The notes below the pieces were generated by a model, which was not told the origin of the DNA, searched no databases, and saw only the letters and a program-made list of their open reading frames with translations. From contig DMEU01000006.1 of assembly GCA_003451585.1 (NCBI GenBank), positions 58,201-122,200 of the forward strand: a stretch of DNA of 64,000 nucleotides. Direction: 5' to 3'. Source of the DNA: Candidatus Omnitrophota bacterium (lineage in GTDB: Bacteria > Omnitrophota > Gorgyraeia > Velamenicoccales > Velamenicoccaceae). Of this stretch, positions 1-9,600 are shown piece after piece. How positions within the stretch are numbered: position 1 is the first letter of the stretch; the number at the start of each line of letters is the position of its first letter. Made by a program: the position numbers and the translations under genes.

Positions 1-237
1 AAAGTGGTTTCCGCGTATAAAATACCTGTTAAAAAAATAAATAAAAAATCCCAGATTCAAGGCGCCTTAAAGGGGCTTTTCGCTTCAAAAGGGCCTGCTT
101 TTCTTGAAGTTGTCATCCCGCGAAGAACTCAAGTGCTGCCTAAGCTTGCAGTAAATAAGCCCATTGAAGATCAGGATCCGGCCCTGTCGCGGCCGGAATT
201 AACATCTTTGCTAACAACGAGGCAATGCGGGCAATGA
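1..237 (+). CDS. Thiamine-diphosphate-dependent enzyme, C-terminal fragment (acetolactate synthase-like)
   Basis: The reading frame is already open at base 1, so only the last 78 residues of a larger protein are present. The segment GPAFLEVVIPRRTQVLP, followed by a short tail ending near DQDPALSRPEL, is the usual end of the PYR/PP-domain family that includes acetolactate synthase. The stop codon overlaps the rfbH start as ATGA. In Yersinia, a TPP enzyme of this family (YerE) adds a two-carbon branch to the product of the RfbH pathway, so the neighbourhood suggests a YerE-like role. The catalytic and cofactor-binding parts lie outside the window, so this is inference only. Confidence 0.7.
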   Translation, partial: KVVSAYKIPVKKINKKSQIQGALKGLFASKGPAFLEVVIPRRTQVLPKLAVNKPIEDQDPALSRPELTSLLTTRQCGQ

Positions 238-1550
238 CAAAAACGGATAAATTGAAAAAAGAGATCTTTAAAAAAGTTACCGAGTTTTATCGATTGGCTC
301 ATCGAAAAAACAGGTTTGTGCCGGGGGCCAGCGCGGTTCATTACGGCGGCAGGACCTATGATGCTTCCGAGATCGTTTCGCTTGTTGATGCTTCGCTTGA
401 TTTCTGGTTGACAGCCGGTCGTTTTGCGAAGAGTTTTGAAAAGGGCTTTGCCGCCTTTTTAGGTGTGAAATACAGCCTGTTGGTAAACTCAGGCTCATCT
501 GCAAACCTTCTTGCGGTTACTGCTTTGACATCGCCTCTTTTAAGATCGCGGCGGTTAAGGCCCGGAGATGAAGTTATAACTACCGCCTGTGGTTTTCCTA
601 CTACTTTAAACCCGATTTTGCAAAACGGCCTTGTGCCCGTATTTGTCGATATTGACTTAGGGGCGTACAATATTCAAGCTGATAAGATAAAAAAGGCTGT
701 TTCCCGCAAGACCAAGGCTATATTTATCGCTCATACTTTAGGCAACCCCGCGGATTTAGCGAAAATAACCTCAATATGCAAAAAGAATGGTTTATGGTTT
801 CTTGAAGATAACTGCGATGCTTTGGGCTCGTTGTATAAAAATAAATTTACCGGCTCATTCGGCGATATTTCAACAGCAAGTTTGTATCCTGCCCATCATA
901 TCACCATGGGCGAAGGAGGTGTTGTTTCAACGAGTGATCCTTTATTGAATAAGATCATTATGTCTTTACGCGACTGGGGAAGGGATTGCTGGTGCGCACC
1001 TGGCAAAGATAACACTTGCGGCAGGCGCTTTACACAAAAATTCGGGGATTTGCCCAGAGGCTACGATCACAAATACGTCTATTCCCATATTGGATACAAC
1101 TTGAAAGCCACGGACATGCAGGCGGCCGTTGGTTGCGCTCAATTGAAGAAACTGCCGAATTTTATAAAAATAAGGAAACGGAATTTTGCGTTCCTTTACA
1201 AGCGCCTTGAGGCATACGAAAAATATTTACTATTGCCTTTAACCTTGCCCGGCGCCGAACCTTCCTGGTTCGGATTCCCGATATTCGTGAAAGAGAACGC
1301 TCCGTTTAAGAGGAATGATATCGTCAATTTTCTGGAAAAACATAAGATAGCCACGCGTATGCTTTTCGGAGGCAATCTCCTGCGCCAGCCTGCTTATGAT
1401 GGCATCAAAGGCCGCGTTGCGGGGGGACTGGAGAATACGGACGCGGTCATGAATAATTTTTTTTGGATCGGCGTCTATCCTGGGCTTGACCACGACATGC
1501 TGGAATATATGGCCAAAACTTTCGATATTTTTATGGCTAAACATACATGA
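234..1550 (+). CDS. rfbH: CDP-4-dehydro-6-deoxyglucose-3-dehydrase (E1, RfbH/DdhC type)
   Basis: This PMP- and [2Fe-2S]-dependent dehydrase of the aminotransferase fold removes the C3 hydroxyl of CDP-4-keto-6-deoxyglucose on the way to 3,6-dideoxyhexoses of LPS. The full length of 438 residues is present. The PLP lysine of ordinary aminotransferases is replaced by histidine (PAHHITMGEGG, His221/222), as in characterised E1. The Fe-S ligand pattern C-X57-C-X1-C-X7-C is intact at Cys194, Cys252, Cys254 and Cys262. FWLTAGRF, SGSSANLLA and AHTLGNP are family signatures. I chose the ATG at 234, which forms ATGA with the upstream stop and has GAGG 11 bases ahead. An in-frame ATG at 225 has no usable spacing. 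The E3 reductase partner is not visible. Confidence 0.95.
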   Translation: MTKTDKLKKEIFKKVTEFYRLAHRKNRFVPGASAVHYGGRTYDASEIVSLVDASLDFWLTAGRFAKSFEKGFAAFLGVKYSLLVNSGSSANLLAVTALTSPLLRSRRLRPGDEVITTACGFPTTLNPILQNGLVPVFVDIDLGAYNIQADKIKKAVSRKTKAIFIAHTLGNPADLAKITSICKKNGLWFLEDNCDALGSLYKNKFTGSFGDISTASLYPAHHITMGEGGVVSTSDPLLNKIIMSLRDWGRDCWCAPGKDNTCGRRFTQKFGDLPRGYDHKYVYSHIGYNLKATDMQAAVGCAQLKKLPNFIKIRKRNFAFLYKRLEAYEKYLLLPLTLPGAEPSWFGFPIFVKENAPFKRNDIVNFLEKHKIATRMLFGGNLLRQPAYDGIKGRVAGGLENTDAVMNNFFWIGVYPGLDHDMLEYMAKTFDIFMAKHT

Positions 1551-2782
1551 TGAGTGAGCGAAAAGAATTCTTTTTTATTTCAAATAACTCTATAGGAGAT
1601 ACCGGCTTAAGCGGTGGCGATAGGATATATATCGAACTTGCCCGCGGTTGGAAAGATAAGGCTAATGTTTCTATCGTAGGGTGCGAAGAGGCTTCCATAG
1701 TCTCAAAAAGAGAAGGCCTGACAGATATTGTATATCACATCACATCGCCTAATTTGAAGCTTAAAAATGTTTTTTCCCTTAGAGCCGTTTTTATTAACTT
1801 TTTTGTAAAGCTACCCCGCGGTATTAAGTACGTCTTAAAAAACCGAAATATTTTTCGAGGAGAATGTTTTATTTATTCTGTATCTGATTTCTACCCTGAT
1901 TCCCTGCCTGCTTTTTTAATAAAGATAATAAATCCAAAAGTAGTTTGGATAGCAGCTTTTTACTTGTTTGCGCCCGCGCCGTGGCAGAAAGACAGCCCTT
2001 ATAAAGGGAAAGACGCGCTAAGGGGTTTTTTATATTGGTTATCTCAACAGCCGATTTATATGGTAATAAAAAATTACGCTGATTTTGTATTTGTCACGTC
2101 CGAGCCCGATAAGATGAAGTTCGTCACAAAAAAAAGAGATGCTTCAAGGGTGATCGTAGTGCGCGGCGGGGTTGATATGGCTGCATCCTCACGTTATCTT
2201 GAGGGCGGTCATTGTATTTCTGCGGCCGACCGTAAATATGACGCTTGTTTTGTCGGCAGGTTCCATCAGCAAAAGGGCGTTTTAGAGCTTATAGATATTT
2301 GGCAGAAGGTCGTGCAAAATAGGACTACAGCGCGGCTTGCTATGATCGGCAACGGCCCCCTAGAGGAAGAAGCCAAAATAAAGACAAGAGAACGCGGACT
2401 GCTTGAAAAAATCGATTTTTTCGGATTTTTAGACGGAGAGGCCAAATTTGAGATTTTTAAACAAAGTAGGATAGTCGTTCATCCTGCTACTTTTGACAGC
2501 GGCGGCATGGCAGCGGCGGAGGCCATGGCATGGGGGTTGCCCGGGGTCAGCTTCGATCTGGAGGCATTGAGAACATACTATCCGCAAGGTATGGCCAAGG
2601 CGCCCTGCGGCGATCTGTCCGCATTTGCAAAAGAGATCCTCAAGCTTCTTGAAGACGCTTCTTATTACCGGTTGCTTTCAGAGCAGGCTGTCAACCTCAT
2701 CAAGAATGAATGGAATTGGAAAAAAAGAGCGGCTGATATTTACAGCATGCTGATGAAAGGTGTGTTAACAAAAAATGCGTAA
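1547..2782 (+). CDS. Glycosyltransferase family 4-like
   Basis: A cytoplasmic GT-B fold enzyme of 411 residues, expected to move a sugar from a nucleotide-sugar to a growing surface glycan. The N-terminal half begins GDTGLSGGDRIYIELARGW, typical of the acceptor domain. The C-terminal donor domain has ACFVGRFHQQKGVLELIDIW, LAMIGNGPLEEE and the HPATFDSGGMAAAEAMAWGLP segment, in which the GT4 E-x7-E motif lies. It overlaps rfbH by ATGA and the next gene by 8 bases, so it is cotranscribed with the dideoxysugar gene. Donor and acceptor cannot be read from the sequence. Confidence 0.88.
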   Translation: MMSERKEFFFISNNSIGDTGLSGGDRIYIELARGWKDKANVSIVGCEEASIVSKREGLTDIVYHITSPNLKLKNVFSLRAVFINFFVKLPRGIKYVLKNRNIFRGECFIYSVSDFYPDSLPAFLIKIINPKVVWIAAFYLFAPAPWQKDSPYKGKDALRGFLYWLSQQPIYMVIKNYADFVFVTSEPDKMKFVTKKRDASRVIVVRGGVDMAASSRYLEGGHCISAADRKYDACFVGRFHQQKGVLELIDIWQKVVQNRTTARLAMIGNGPLEEEAKIKTRERGLLEKIDFFGFLDGEAKFEIFKQSRIVVHPATFDSGGMAAAEAMAWGLPGVSFDLEALRTYYPQGMAKAPCGDLSAFAKEILKLLEDASYYRLLSEQAVNLIKNEWNWKKRAADIYSMLMKGVLTKNA

Positions 2783-4910
2783 AATATTCTTGTTTTTGAA
2801 TAATTTCATTAAAAATAAAGAAGCCTTTTTTTTGCTATTAATAATTGCCCTTTATTTTTGCTCTATTCGTTTTACATATCATCTGCAGGAGCCATTTAGC
2901 CTTGGCGGGCCGGATTTCTCCCGCATAAGTACATATCTCTTCAGGATTGGATCTGGAGAGGTGCCATTTGTGGATTTTTATACCGTTTATGGCCCATTTT
3001 TTCTCTACGGGCTTTTCTTTGTTTATAAGTTACTGGGGGGGCAGTTCGCCAGCTATATCCAGTTATACGGTTTCGTTCTGCCATTTCTAGGTGTTTTAGC
3101 GTTTTCATTATTTTCATGGTTTTTCTTTAAAGCCAAAAGGTTCGCCGTTTATTTCATGCTATTGGTTCTTATTTTTAATTCCTTTGGCCTGGATGCGGAC
3201 GGTTCCAATGGTTATATCTTGCGCATTTTTCCGGTTTTCCTATGCCTTCTCATTTTGCGCCGAGGTATGGAGGGGTTTAAGAATTGGCCGGTTCCTTTTG
3301 GATTTATTATTGGCGTGTCCGCTATGTTTGAGTATCCCGCTTTCATAACGCTTACTTTAGTGGCATTATTCTATTTTTTGTTCTCGCTCCTGAGCCAAGG
3401 ATTAAGAAAGACTGCATTGGATGGATTGAAGTTCGCCAGCGGCGCTATAATCCCCATATTGTTTTTGGCAGTATTTTTCTTGAAAAGCGGTACTCTTGCG
3501 GAAGCTAGAATTTTTATCAGTCATTTGCTGGATAAGGTCCCTGCTTATTTTCTTGATATCCCTGCGCATTTCAATAATGTCTTTGCTTTCTTCCAACAGC
3601 AGTTTTATTATCTGATCATTTTGTCGGCATATGTGGCCGCATTGCTCTACTTAGCTCGAGGTCTTTTTATCAAAAAAAAGATAGATATGCGTTTTCAAAT
3701 TTCATTTCTGCTGCTTGTGGTGGGCGGGATCCTTTCAAGGCGGATTTTTATCGAATATTGGCGCATCCAGGGGATCGTCATAGTCCCATTGATTATTTTT
3801 GTCCTATTTAATCTTGAGCAGTCGATCAAGAATATCAAGAGCAAATCAAGGGCTTTTGCCTTGGAGAGCGGTGTTGTCGGGTGCTTATGTGTTTTTGCTC
3901 TCTTGACAAGTTTTAATATACAATTTTTAAAGGGGCGTCTTTTTTCTAAACAAATGGCACCTGCGCCTGCTGTAGAATTAGAATATTTTGATAAGGCCGG
4001 CATGTTTTTCCGAAAAGACGAAGTTGAGCCGTGCCGAGAAATCTTGCAATATGTTAATAAAAATATACCGCTAAATGAGCTTATCTATACCTTCCCCTGG
4101 GGTCTTTATAATTACTTCCTTGGGCGCCGCGTGCCCGTACGCATCAACAGCGATTATCTCGGTTTGGCCGATCCGCTTTTCTTTGAGCGAAAGGTGATAG
4201 AAGATTTGAAAAATCGCGACGTTAATTATGTGATAGTCAACAGGCAGAATACGTTAGGGGTCGTAGCTCTGGGGCTTCGCGGCGATGTTGCTGATTTTTA
4301 CTGCTGGGGCGGGCCAGAAGATGTTTCCAGCGTGAGATCCGAGATAGCTAAATTTATACTTGAGAATTACCAGACTGAAGTGATTTTGCCGGCTGCCGTG
4401 ATTTTAAAAAAACGGGCCAACGCATTATCTTATCCTACTGAGAAATTACTTAAAAAGTTTTCGCCTAAAGAATTATACCAATATTGGGACCTGGATGGAG
4501 CAAAACAGGTCAGGTTAACCGGAGATGTCCTAAGTCTTTCGTCAATTAAAAAGAGCGTTGTTTTGACTTTTGATCTCTCCGAGCCTTTGGCTGAACCGAG
4601 TTCCTTGTTACGGCTTAAAATTAAATTTAAGTATCCCAAGCTTGACAAAATATGGAACCAGGGATTTTTTGATTGCACGCTTCGTTTTGTTAATGAGAAC
4701 GGGGATGAACGCTCATCTACCGTCAGGCATCACGCTTCTGAAATTAGGGAAGGTCAGCTCGATCTTCCTTTTATCTACGCACCCATAAGGATCGTCTCCG
4801 GCAGTATTGTTTTAGATTTCAGGCCTTCTGTATTCAGCGGCCCGCCAGCGAGTATTAAACTTGGCGATATAGAGTTTTTGCAACACCAAGACAAGGGATA
4901 TAAGTTTTAG
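2775..4910 (+). CDS. Large polytopic membrane protein, probable GT-C-type glycosyltransferase
   Basis: The protein has 711 residues. Roughly the first 390 hold about ten hydrophobic segments, and the remaining 320 form a soluble, probably periplasmic, domain. The early loop GGPDFSRIS and the phrase VDFYTVYGPFFLYGLFF resemble the first periplasmic loop of lipid-linked-sugar-dependent (GT39/GT-C) transferases, where an acidic residue is catalytic. I do not recognise the C-terminal domain. It lies between a GT4 and a polyprenyl-phosphate sugar synthase, and that context fits a transferase using polyprenyl-phosphate sugars. The coding call is firm but the function is tentative. Confidence 0.6.
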   Translation: MRKIFLFLNNFIKNKEAFFLLLIIALYFCSIRFTYHLQEPFSLGGPDFSRISTYLFRIGSGEVPFVDFYTVYGPFFLYGLFFVYKLLGGQFASYIQLYGFVLPFLGVLAFSLFSWFFFKAKRFAVYFMLLVLIFNSFGLDADGSNGYILRIFPVFLCLLILRRGMEGFKNWPVPFGFIIGVSAMFEYPAFITLTLVALFYFLFSLLSQGLRKTALDGLKFASGAIIPILFLAVFFLKSGTLAEARIFISHLLDKVPAYFLDIPAHFNNVFAFFQQQFYYLIILSAYVAALLYLARGLFIKKKIDMRFQISFLLLVVGGILSRRIFIEYWRIQGIVIVPLIIFVLFNLEQSIKNIKSKSRAFALESGVVGCLCVFALLTSFNIQFLKGRLFSKQMAPAPAVELEYFDKAGMFFRKDEVEPCREILQYVNKNIPLNELIYTFPWGLYNYFLGRRVPVRINSDYLGLADPLFFERKVIEDLKNRDVNYVIVNRQNTLGVVALGLRGDVADFYCWGGPEDVSSVRSEIAKFILENYQTEVILPAAVILKKRANALSYPTEKLLKKFSPKELYQYWDLDGAKQVRLTGDVLSLSSIKKSVVLTFDLSEPLAEPSSLLRLKIKFKYPKLDKIWNQGFFDCTLRFVNENGDERSSTVRHHASEIREGQLDLPFIYAPIRIVSGSIVLDFRPSVFSGPPASIKLGDIEFLQHQDKGYKF

Positions 4911-4927
4911 TAAAGAAGGGGATATTT

Positions 4928-5890
4928 ATGAATAAGATATTAGTTTCCGTTGTTTTGCCTGTTCATAATGAAGCCGCGTGTTTGCCCGAGCTCAATAACC
5001 GCCTTTGCAAGGCGTTAGAAACGATTACAAAAGAATACGAGGTGATCTATGTCAACGATGCGAGCACTGATGAGTCCTTAGGGTTGATGCTGTCGTTTCA
5101 TGAAAAGAATGATCATGTTAAGATTATTGATTTGAGCCGTAATTTTGGACAGCAGCAGGCCATTAGCGCAGGATTAGACAGTGCGGGCGGAGATTTTGTT
5201 GTTATTATGGATTCGGACCTGCAGGATTGTCCCGAAGATATTCCAATTTTCTTCAAGAAGATTTTAGAAGGATATGATGTAGTCTATGCGGTTCGCCAGC
5301 AAAGAAAAGAAAGTTTTTTAAAACGCTTTTGTTTTCGGCTTTTTTACCGAATCCTTAACCTACTTTCTCATGTCCACCAACCCGTAGATTCCGGTATATT
5401 TTCCATGATGCGCAGATGTGCTGTGGATGAGTTGTGTAAAATGACTGAGCGCAACAAATACGTGGCAGGCTTAAGAGCTTTTGTGGGGTTTCGTCAAATA
5501 GGCGTGTTGTCTAGCCGCGGGGCCCGAATAAACAGTTCCCCAAAGAATCGGATGCCATCGTTGTTGCGTCTTGCGTTTGACGCTATTTTTTCATTTTCTT
5601 ACATTCCGTTACGGTTTGGGACTTATTTTGGACTTATAGGCGCATTTTTCTGTTTCTGCTGGGTTTCTTTTATCGTTTTACTTCGTGTGTTGGCTTATTT
5701 TAATATTATCGCCGACAGGGTCGTAGTCAGGGGCTTGCCTACGATCCTGATCATACAGGTTATTTTTGGCAGCCTTATCCTCATATCTTTAGGGATCATA
5801 GGGGAATATATCGGAAGGATATATGACGAAGTAAAGCAGCGGCCTTATTATATTGTTAAAAAAAGAATAGGTTCTTTTTCGAAAGTTTAA
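4928..5890 (+). CDS. GT2 polyprenyl-phosphate glycosyltransferase (DPM1/GtrB/ArnC-like)
   Basis: A 320-residue enzyme with an N-terminal GT-A domain (VSVVLPVHNEAACLPEL, VNDASTDES) and the metal-binding motif in VIMDSDLQDCPEDIP. It has the signature SRNFGQQQAISAGLD and two C-terminal membrane segments at about residues 225-250 and 265-290. The family transfers a sugar from UDP- or GDP-sugar to undecaprenyl phosphate at the inner membrane face. An AAGGGG Shine-Dalgarno stands 7-8 bases before the ATG. Its lipid-linked product would suit the membrane transferase just upstream. The sugar is not determinable. Confidence 0.9.
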   Translation: MNKILVSVVLPVHNEAACLPELNNRLCKALETITKEYEVIYVNDASTDESLGLMLSFHEKNDHVKIIDLSRNFGQQQAISAGLDSAGGDFVVIMDSDLQDCPEDIPIFFKKILEGYDVVYAVRQQRKESFLKRFCFRLFYRILNLLSHVHQPVDSGIFSMMRRCAVDELCKMTERNKYVAGLRAFVGFRQIGVLSSRGARINSSPKNRMPSLLRLAFDAIFSFSYIPLRFGTYFGLIGAFFCFCWVSFIVLLRVLAYFNIIADRVVVRGLPTILIIQVIFGSLILISLGIIGEYIGRIYDEVKQRPYYIVKKRIGSFSKV

Positions 5891-5904
5891 GGGTCGGAAA
5901 ATAC

Positions 5905-7488
5905 ATGAAGATCTTATTTGTTGCTACAGGCTGGGAGAACATATCCATCGAGTATCTCTCAAGCTATCTAAAGGCCCGCGGACATCAAACAGGCCTGGCT
6001 TACGACCAGGCGCTTTTTGATGATAAGAATTATGTCTGCATACCGTGGCTCTACAGGCTCCTTGACCAAAAAGAGAATTGCCTTCGTCAGATCATCGATT
6101 TTCAACCTGATCTAGTGGCTTTCTCTGTGATGTCCGTTACTTTTCAATGGGCCCTCGGGATGGCAGAACTTGTGAAAAAACATCTTGATGTTCCGATCAT
6201 CTTCGGAGGGGCTCATCCCTCGTCTGTTCCGGAAGTTGTCATTAAAAAAGATGCCGTTGATATGGTATGCCTGGGAGAGGGCGAAGAAGCGATGACAGAC
6301 CTTTGTAAAGCGCTGGAAAAAAAGGAAGTCCGCTATGATATCCCGAATATTTGGTTTAAAAAGGACGGCCAGGTATACCGCAACGAGAGAAGGCCCCAGA
6401 TTGGGGACATCAATACACTGCCATTTTTGGATAAAGAACTCTTCAGCCGTCATATCCCTATAAAGAATTACTACGTAGCTGTTATCGCCAGAGGCTGCCC
6501 ATATCAGTGCAGCTATTGCTATGTGTCTCACGATACGAAAGAGGCCAAAAAGACGGGCGGACGGGCTGTGCGAGAAAGGACCGTGGATAATGTCCTTGAA
6601 GAATTAAAGTGCATGAAAGAAAAGTTTAGATATCGGTGGATCGATTTTCGAAACAGCGTGTTTTCTACATCGCCTGAATGGACAACTGAATTCTGCCGCC
6701 GTTATAAGGAGGAGATCAACGTTCCATTCCGCATTTTTTCTCACCCTAAGCTTATCTGGAACGACACCGTGGCAATCGCATTAAGGGAAGCCGGTTGCTT
6801 CGCAGTCCAGGTAGGTCTAGAGTCATTTGACGAAGACCTAAGAAAAAATGTCCTTAACCGAAACATGACGAATGAAGAGATCTTCCGGGCTGTTGATATC
6901 CTTGAGAGGAACCGCCTGAGCTATTCCCTGGATTATATTTTAGGCATACCAGGCCAAACAGAAGAAGAGTGTATCCGTGCCGCCGAATTTTTTTCCAAGC
7001 TGCATTATTGCCATCGTATTTCTCCTTTTATGTGCCAGTATTTGCCTGGCCTCGATCTGTTAAATCACAGTCGTAAAAAAGAGAGTCTCTCCGTACAGGA
7101 AATTGACCGAATCAATGAAGGGTTGCATGGAAATTATATGTCGGGGGGGTCGGTTGTAGATGAAAAGTACGACACTTTCATCGTCTACAAGATCTTTTTC
7201 CGTTCCATGAGCTTTATGCCGCCGTGGCTTAAAAAAATGCTGGTCAAGCGAAAAGTGTACATATTTTTGAAGATGGCGCCACGTTTTTTTGCCTCTTTGA
7301 TCAAGCTGTTCGACCTGTTGATACTGATAAAAGATCTTGATGCGCGAACGTACTTTTATAACTATTGCTGGTGGTTTTTCAGGCGTTTTGATCCTCGGCA
7401 TCCGTCTTTTTGGTTTTATGGCAGAAAGTATCGAAGTGAGGTTCACAAACATTTTAGAACAAAAATAGCGTCCGCTGGTTCTTGTTGA
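5905..7488 (+). CDS. B12-binding radical SAM enzyme
   Basis: The 527-residue protein starts with a cobalamin-binding-type Rossmann domain (about residues 1-140, with IIFGGAHPSSVPE and the LGEGEEA turn). An rSAM core follows, with the [4Fe-4S] cysteines at 198, 202 and 205 (GCPYQCSYC), and then a C-terminal helical region. DYILGIPGQTEEE is the usual late-barrel motif of the group. B12-rSAM enzymes methylate unreactive carbon or phosphorus, or rearrange carbon skeletons. This is the first of six rSAM genes in the polysaccharide region, which suggests modification of a lipid or sugar, though the substrate is unknown. Confidence 0.88.
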   Translation: MKILFVATGWENISIEYLSSYLKARGHQTGLAYDQALFDDKNYVCIPWLYRLLDQKENCLRQIIDFQPDLVAFSVMSVTFQWALGMAELVKKHLDVPIIFGGAHPSSVPEVVIKKDAVDMVCLGEGEEAMTDLCKALEKKEVRYDIPNIWFKKDGQVYRNERRPQIGDINTLPFLDKELFSRHIPIKNYYVAVIARGCPYQCSYCYVSHDTKEAKKTGGRAVRERTVDNVLEELKCMKEKFRYRWIDFRNSVFSTSPEWTTEFCRRYKEEINVPFRIFSHPKLIWNDTVAIALREAGCFAVQVGLESFDEDLRKNVLNRNMTNEEIFRAVDILERNRLSYSLDYILGIPGQTEEECIRAAEFFSKLHYCHRISPFMCQYLPGLDLLNHSRKKESLSVQEIDRINEGLHGNYMSGGSVVDEKYDTFIVYKIFFRSMSFMPPWLKKMLVKRKVYIFLKMAPRFFASLIKLFDLLILIKDLDARTYFYNYCWWFFRRFDPRHPSFWFYGRKYRSEVHKHFRTKIASAGSC

Positions 7489-7517
7489 ACGCATCTATTT
7501 TCTTAAAAAGGCTAAAA

Positions 7518-8525
7518 ATGGTAGAAGCCATCAAATTTTTTAAACACTTGTGTTTTATACGCGACCCGTGGCTTGTCTTAAGGATATTGAAGGGGTATTT
7601 TAGAACGCTTGTTTTAAAAAAGGATGTGCTTCGCTCTATAGAGCTGGCCATAACATATAGCTGCCAGGCTAAGTGCCATAAGTGTTATGCACTACACTTA
7701 AACGATCCTTCCAGAAAAACTCTGACACTGGCCCAAGTAGAAGATTTAATAGACCAGGCGTGCAGGCTTGGCCTTATTCATGTCAATATCACAGGAGGCG
7801 AACCTTTATTGAACCCTGACCTGCCCGAGATAATCCGGATATGCAGCAACCGGCATTTAATAGTCTCGGTCGTGACCAACGGAATGCTTCTGACGCAAGA
7901 ACTTGTCCGGCGCATGAAAGTCGCCGGCCTAAACACTATCCAGATCAGCCTGGATTCAGCTTCCAGGGATGTCCATAACAGGCTTCGGGGCATGCCAGGC
8001 TGTTATGAGCGCATCATGATGTCTATCGAATGGTTTAAAAAAAATAATATTAATGTTTGTTTTTCAACGGTGCTATCTCCCGAGTCTACCAGCAATTCAG
8101 GAGAAATGAAAAACCTGCTCGAGCTCGCCAAAAAGACAAAAACATTCCTCTTGATATGCGATTCCGCGTCTATCGGAGGATGGGCCGGACAGCCCGATAA
8201 AATGTTCTCTTGTGATGAAAGAGACTCGATCTTAAAAGAACTTATGTTCCATCCTCACGCACGGCACCATTCTATGTATAATTTCAGGCTTTCGCCCGGA
8301 TGTCCTGCAGGAATAGAGAAGATCTATATAACCGCCTATGGAGATGTCACTCCGTGTGACCTGATCCACGATACTTCAGGTAATGTTTTAAAGGAACCAT
8401 TGTCGAGTATTCATAAAAGATTGTCCCAGGATGAACGTTTTAAGGTTAAGTCAAGCCAGTGTATCCGTTATTTAGTTACCACTGAAAAATTAGACAAAGT
8501 GTGCAAGCCTACGGCAGGGATCTAG
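7518..8525 (+). CDS. Radical SAM protein with C-terminal SPASM-like cysteines
   Basis: The 335-residue protein carries the rSAM site SCQAKCHKC (Cys49, 53, 56), the SAM-binding ITGGEPLLN motif and VVTNGMLL. A C-terminal cysteine set (SPGCPAG, VTPCDLIHD, then SQCIRY) resembles a SPASM or twitch auxiliary-cluster region. The ATG at 7518 is preferred because AAAGG lies 6 bases upstream. A TTG at 7482 would extend it by 12 residues but lacks a ribosome site. It is followed with overlapping signals by another rSAM of similar design, and I infer that the two work on the same glycan or lipid product. Confidence 0.85.
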   Translation: MVEAIKFFKHLCFIRDPWLVLRILKGYFRTLVLKKDVLRSIELAITYSCQAKCHKCYALHLNDPSRKTLTLAQVEDLIDQACRLGLIHVNITGGEPLLNPDLPEIIRICSNRHLIVSVVTNGMLLTQELVRRMKVAGLNTIQISLDSASRDVHNRLRGMPGCYERIMMSIEWFKKNNINVCFSTVLSPESTSNSGEMKNLLELAKKTKTFLLICDSASIGGWAGQPDKMFSCDERDSILKELMFHPHARHHSMYNFRLSPGCPAGIEKIYITAYGDVTPCDLIHDTSGNVLKEPLSSIHKRLSQDERFKVKSSQCIRYLVTTEKLDKVCKPTAGI

Positions 8526-8527
8526 TC

Positions 8528-9592
8528 ATGCAAATGGCAAGAAAGATAAAAGCCGGTTGTAGCGTAATAGGGTCTATATTAGCCAATAAATTGTACGGTA
8601 AGCGGACTCCTCTTATCGCTACATTGCTTGTTACAAATCGATGTAATTTAAAGTGTAATTATTGTTATGCCAGGGTTTTTGATAGAAAGTTAGAAGATAT
8701 GCCTATACAGGAGATCTGCAAAATAATAGATGACCTCAAGGCGCTAGGGACGGTATTGATAGTTCTTTCAGGTGGAGAGCCTTTATTGAGGGATGATCTT
8801 CCGGATATCATCCGACATGTCAAAAATAACGGGCTATTGTGTGAAGTTTTAACGAACGGAGCGCTGGTTGCCGAGAAAGTAGAAGATTTGAAAGATATAG
8901 ATTATTTGTGCATCAGCCTTGATGGAAATGAAACCGACCATGACAAGTCAAGAGGGAAGGGTTCTTATAAGGCGGCTGTCTCGGCTATTGAAACGGCTTT
9001 GGATATGGGTATCCAGACGCGCATCCATGCGACTTTGACAAAGAATAATATTCAATCATTGCCTCACCTTGCAGAATTGGCCAAGACTTATGGGGTCAGA
9101 CTGAATTGTGCCATTGCCTCCAGACATACACAAGACCCCTCATTGCTGTTTTCCCGGGAGGAGATCAGGGATTTTTACATACGATTGAAAGAATACAGCC
9201 GTAAAAAATATCCCATCGTCAATGCGCTAAGCACCCTTGACTACCTTATCAATTGGCCGTTATCTTATGACTATATCTATAAAGAAGGTGATCAACCTGC
9301 TCCTTCTGGTCTCATTCCTTGCAAGAGAAAAGATTTTACGTGTTATATCGACGTTGATGGTAGTCTCTATCCCTGCTCAACAAAATGGAACGCATCTTGC
9401 GGAAATGTTCTCACCGATGGATTAAAAACAGCTTGGCAAAAGGTCTTGGGGCTGAAGTGCCGGTCCTGTATAACCGAGGTTGAGGCCAACCTTCTTTTCA
9501 GCGGGAACTTCAAGAGTTTCATGAACGTTTTTGCATATACGGTGCTCGACCTTTTGAAGCCCGCACCGAACAAAAAGTTAAGAGTGAAATAA
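8528..9592 (+). CDS. Radical SAM protein with C-terminal auxiliary-cluster cysteines
   Basis: The 354-residue protein has RCNLKCNYC at Cys39, 43 and 46, VLSGGEPLLRDD and SLDGNETDHD, then a Cys-rich C-terminus (CKRKDFTCYIDVDG, LYPCSTKWNASCGN, KCRSCITE) of SPASM type. The ATG at 8528 has AGGGA 7 bases upstream. A GTG at 8501 would overlap the previous gene by 25 bases and looks less likely. It is clearly related to its upstream neighbour but has more C-terminal cysteines. The substrate is unknown. Confidence 0.87.
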   Translation: MQMARKIKAGCSVIGSILANKLYGKRTPLIATLLVTNRCNLKCNYCYARVFDRKLEDMPIQEICKIIDDLKALGTVLIVLSGGEPLLRDDLPDIIRHVKNNGLLCEVLTNGALVAEKVEDLKDIDYLCISLDGNETDHDKSRGKGSYKAAVSAIETALDMGIQTRIHATLTKNNIQSLPHLAELAKTYGVRLNCAIASRHTQDPSLLFSREEIRDFYIRLKEYSRKKYPIVNALSTLDYLINWPLSYDYIYKEGDQPAPSGLIPCKRKDFTCYIDVDGSLYPCSTKWNASCGNVLTDGLKTAWQKVLGLKCRSCITEVEANLLFSGNFKSFMNVFAYTVLDLLKPAPNKKLRVK

Positions 9593-9600
9593 ATATTAAT

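Noticed and set aside
6112..6531. 139-codon minus-strand frame inside the B12-rSAM gene
   Set aside because: It is a shadow of the rSAM gene, with no start signal or family resemblance.
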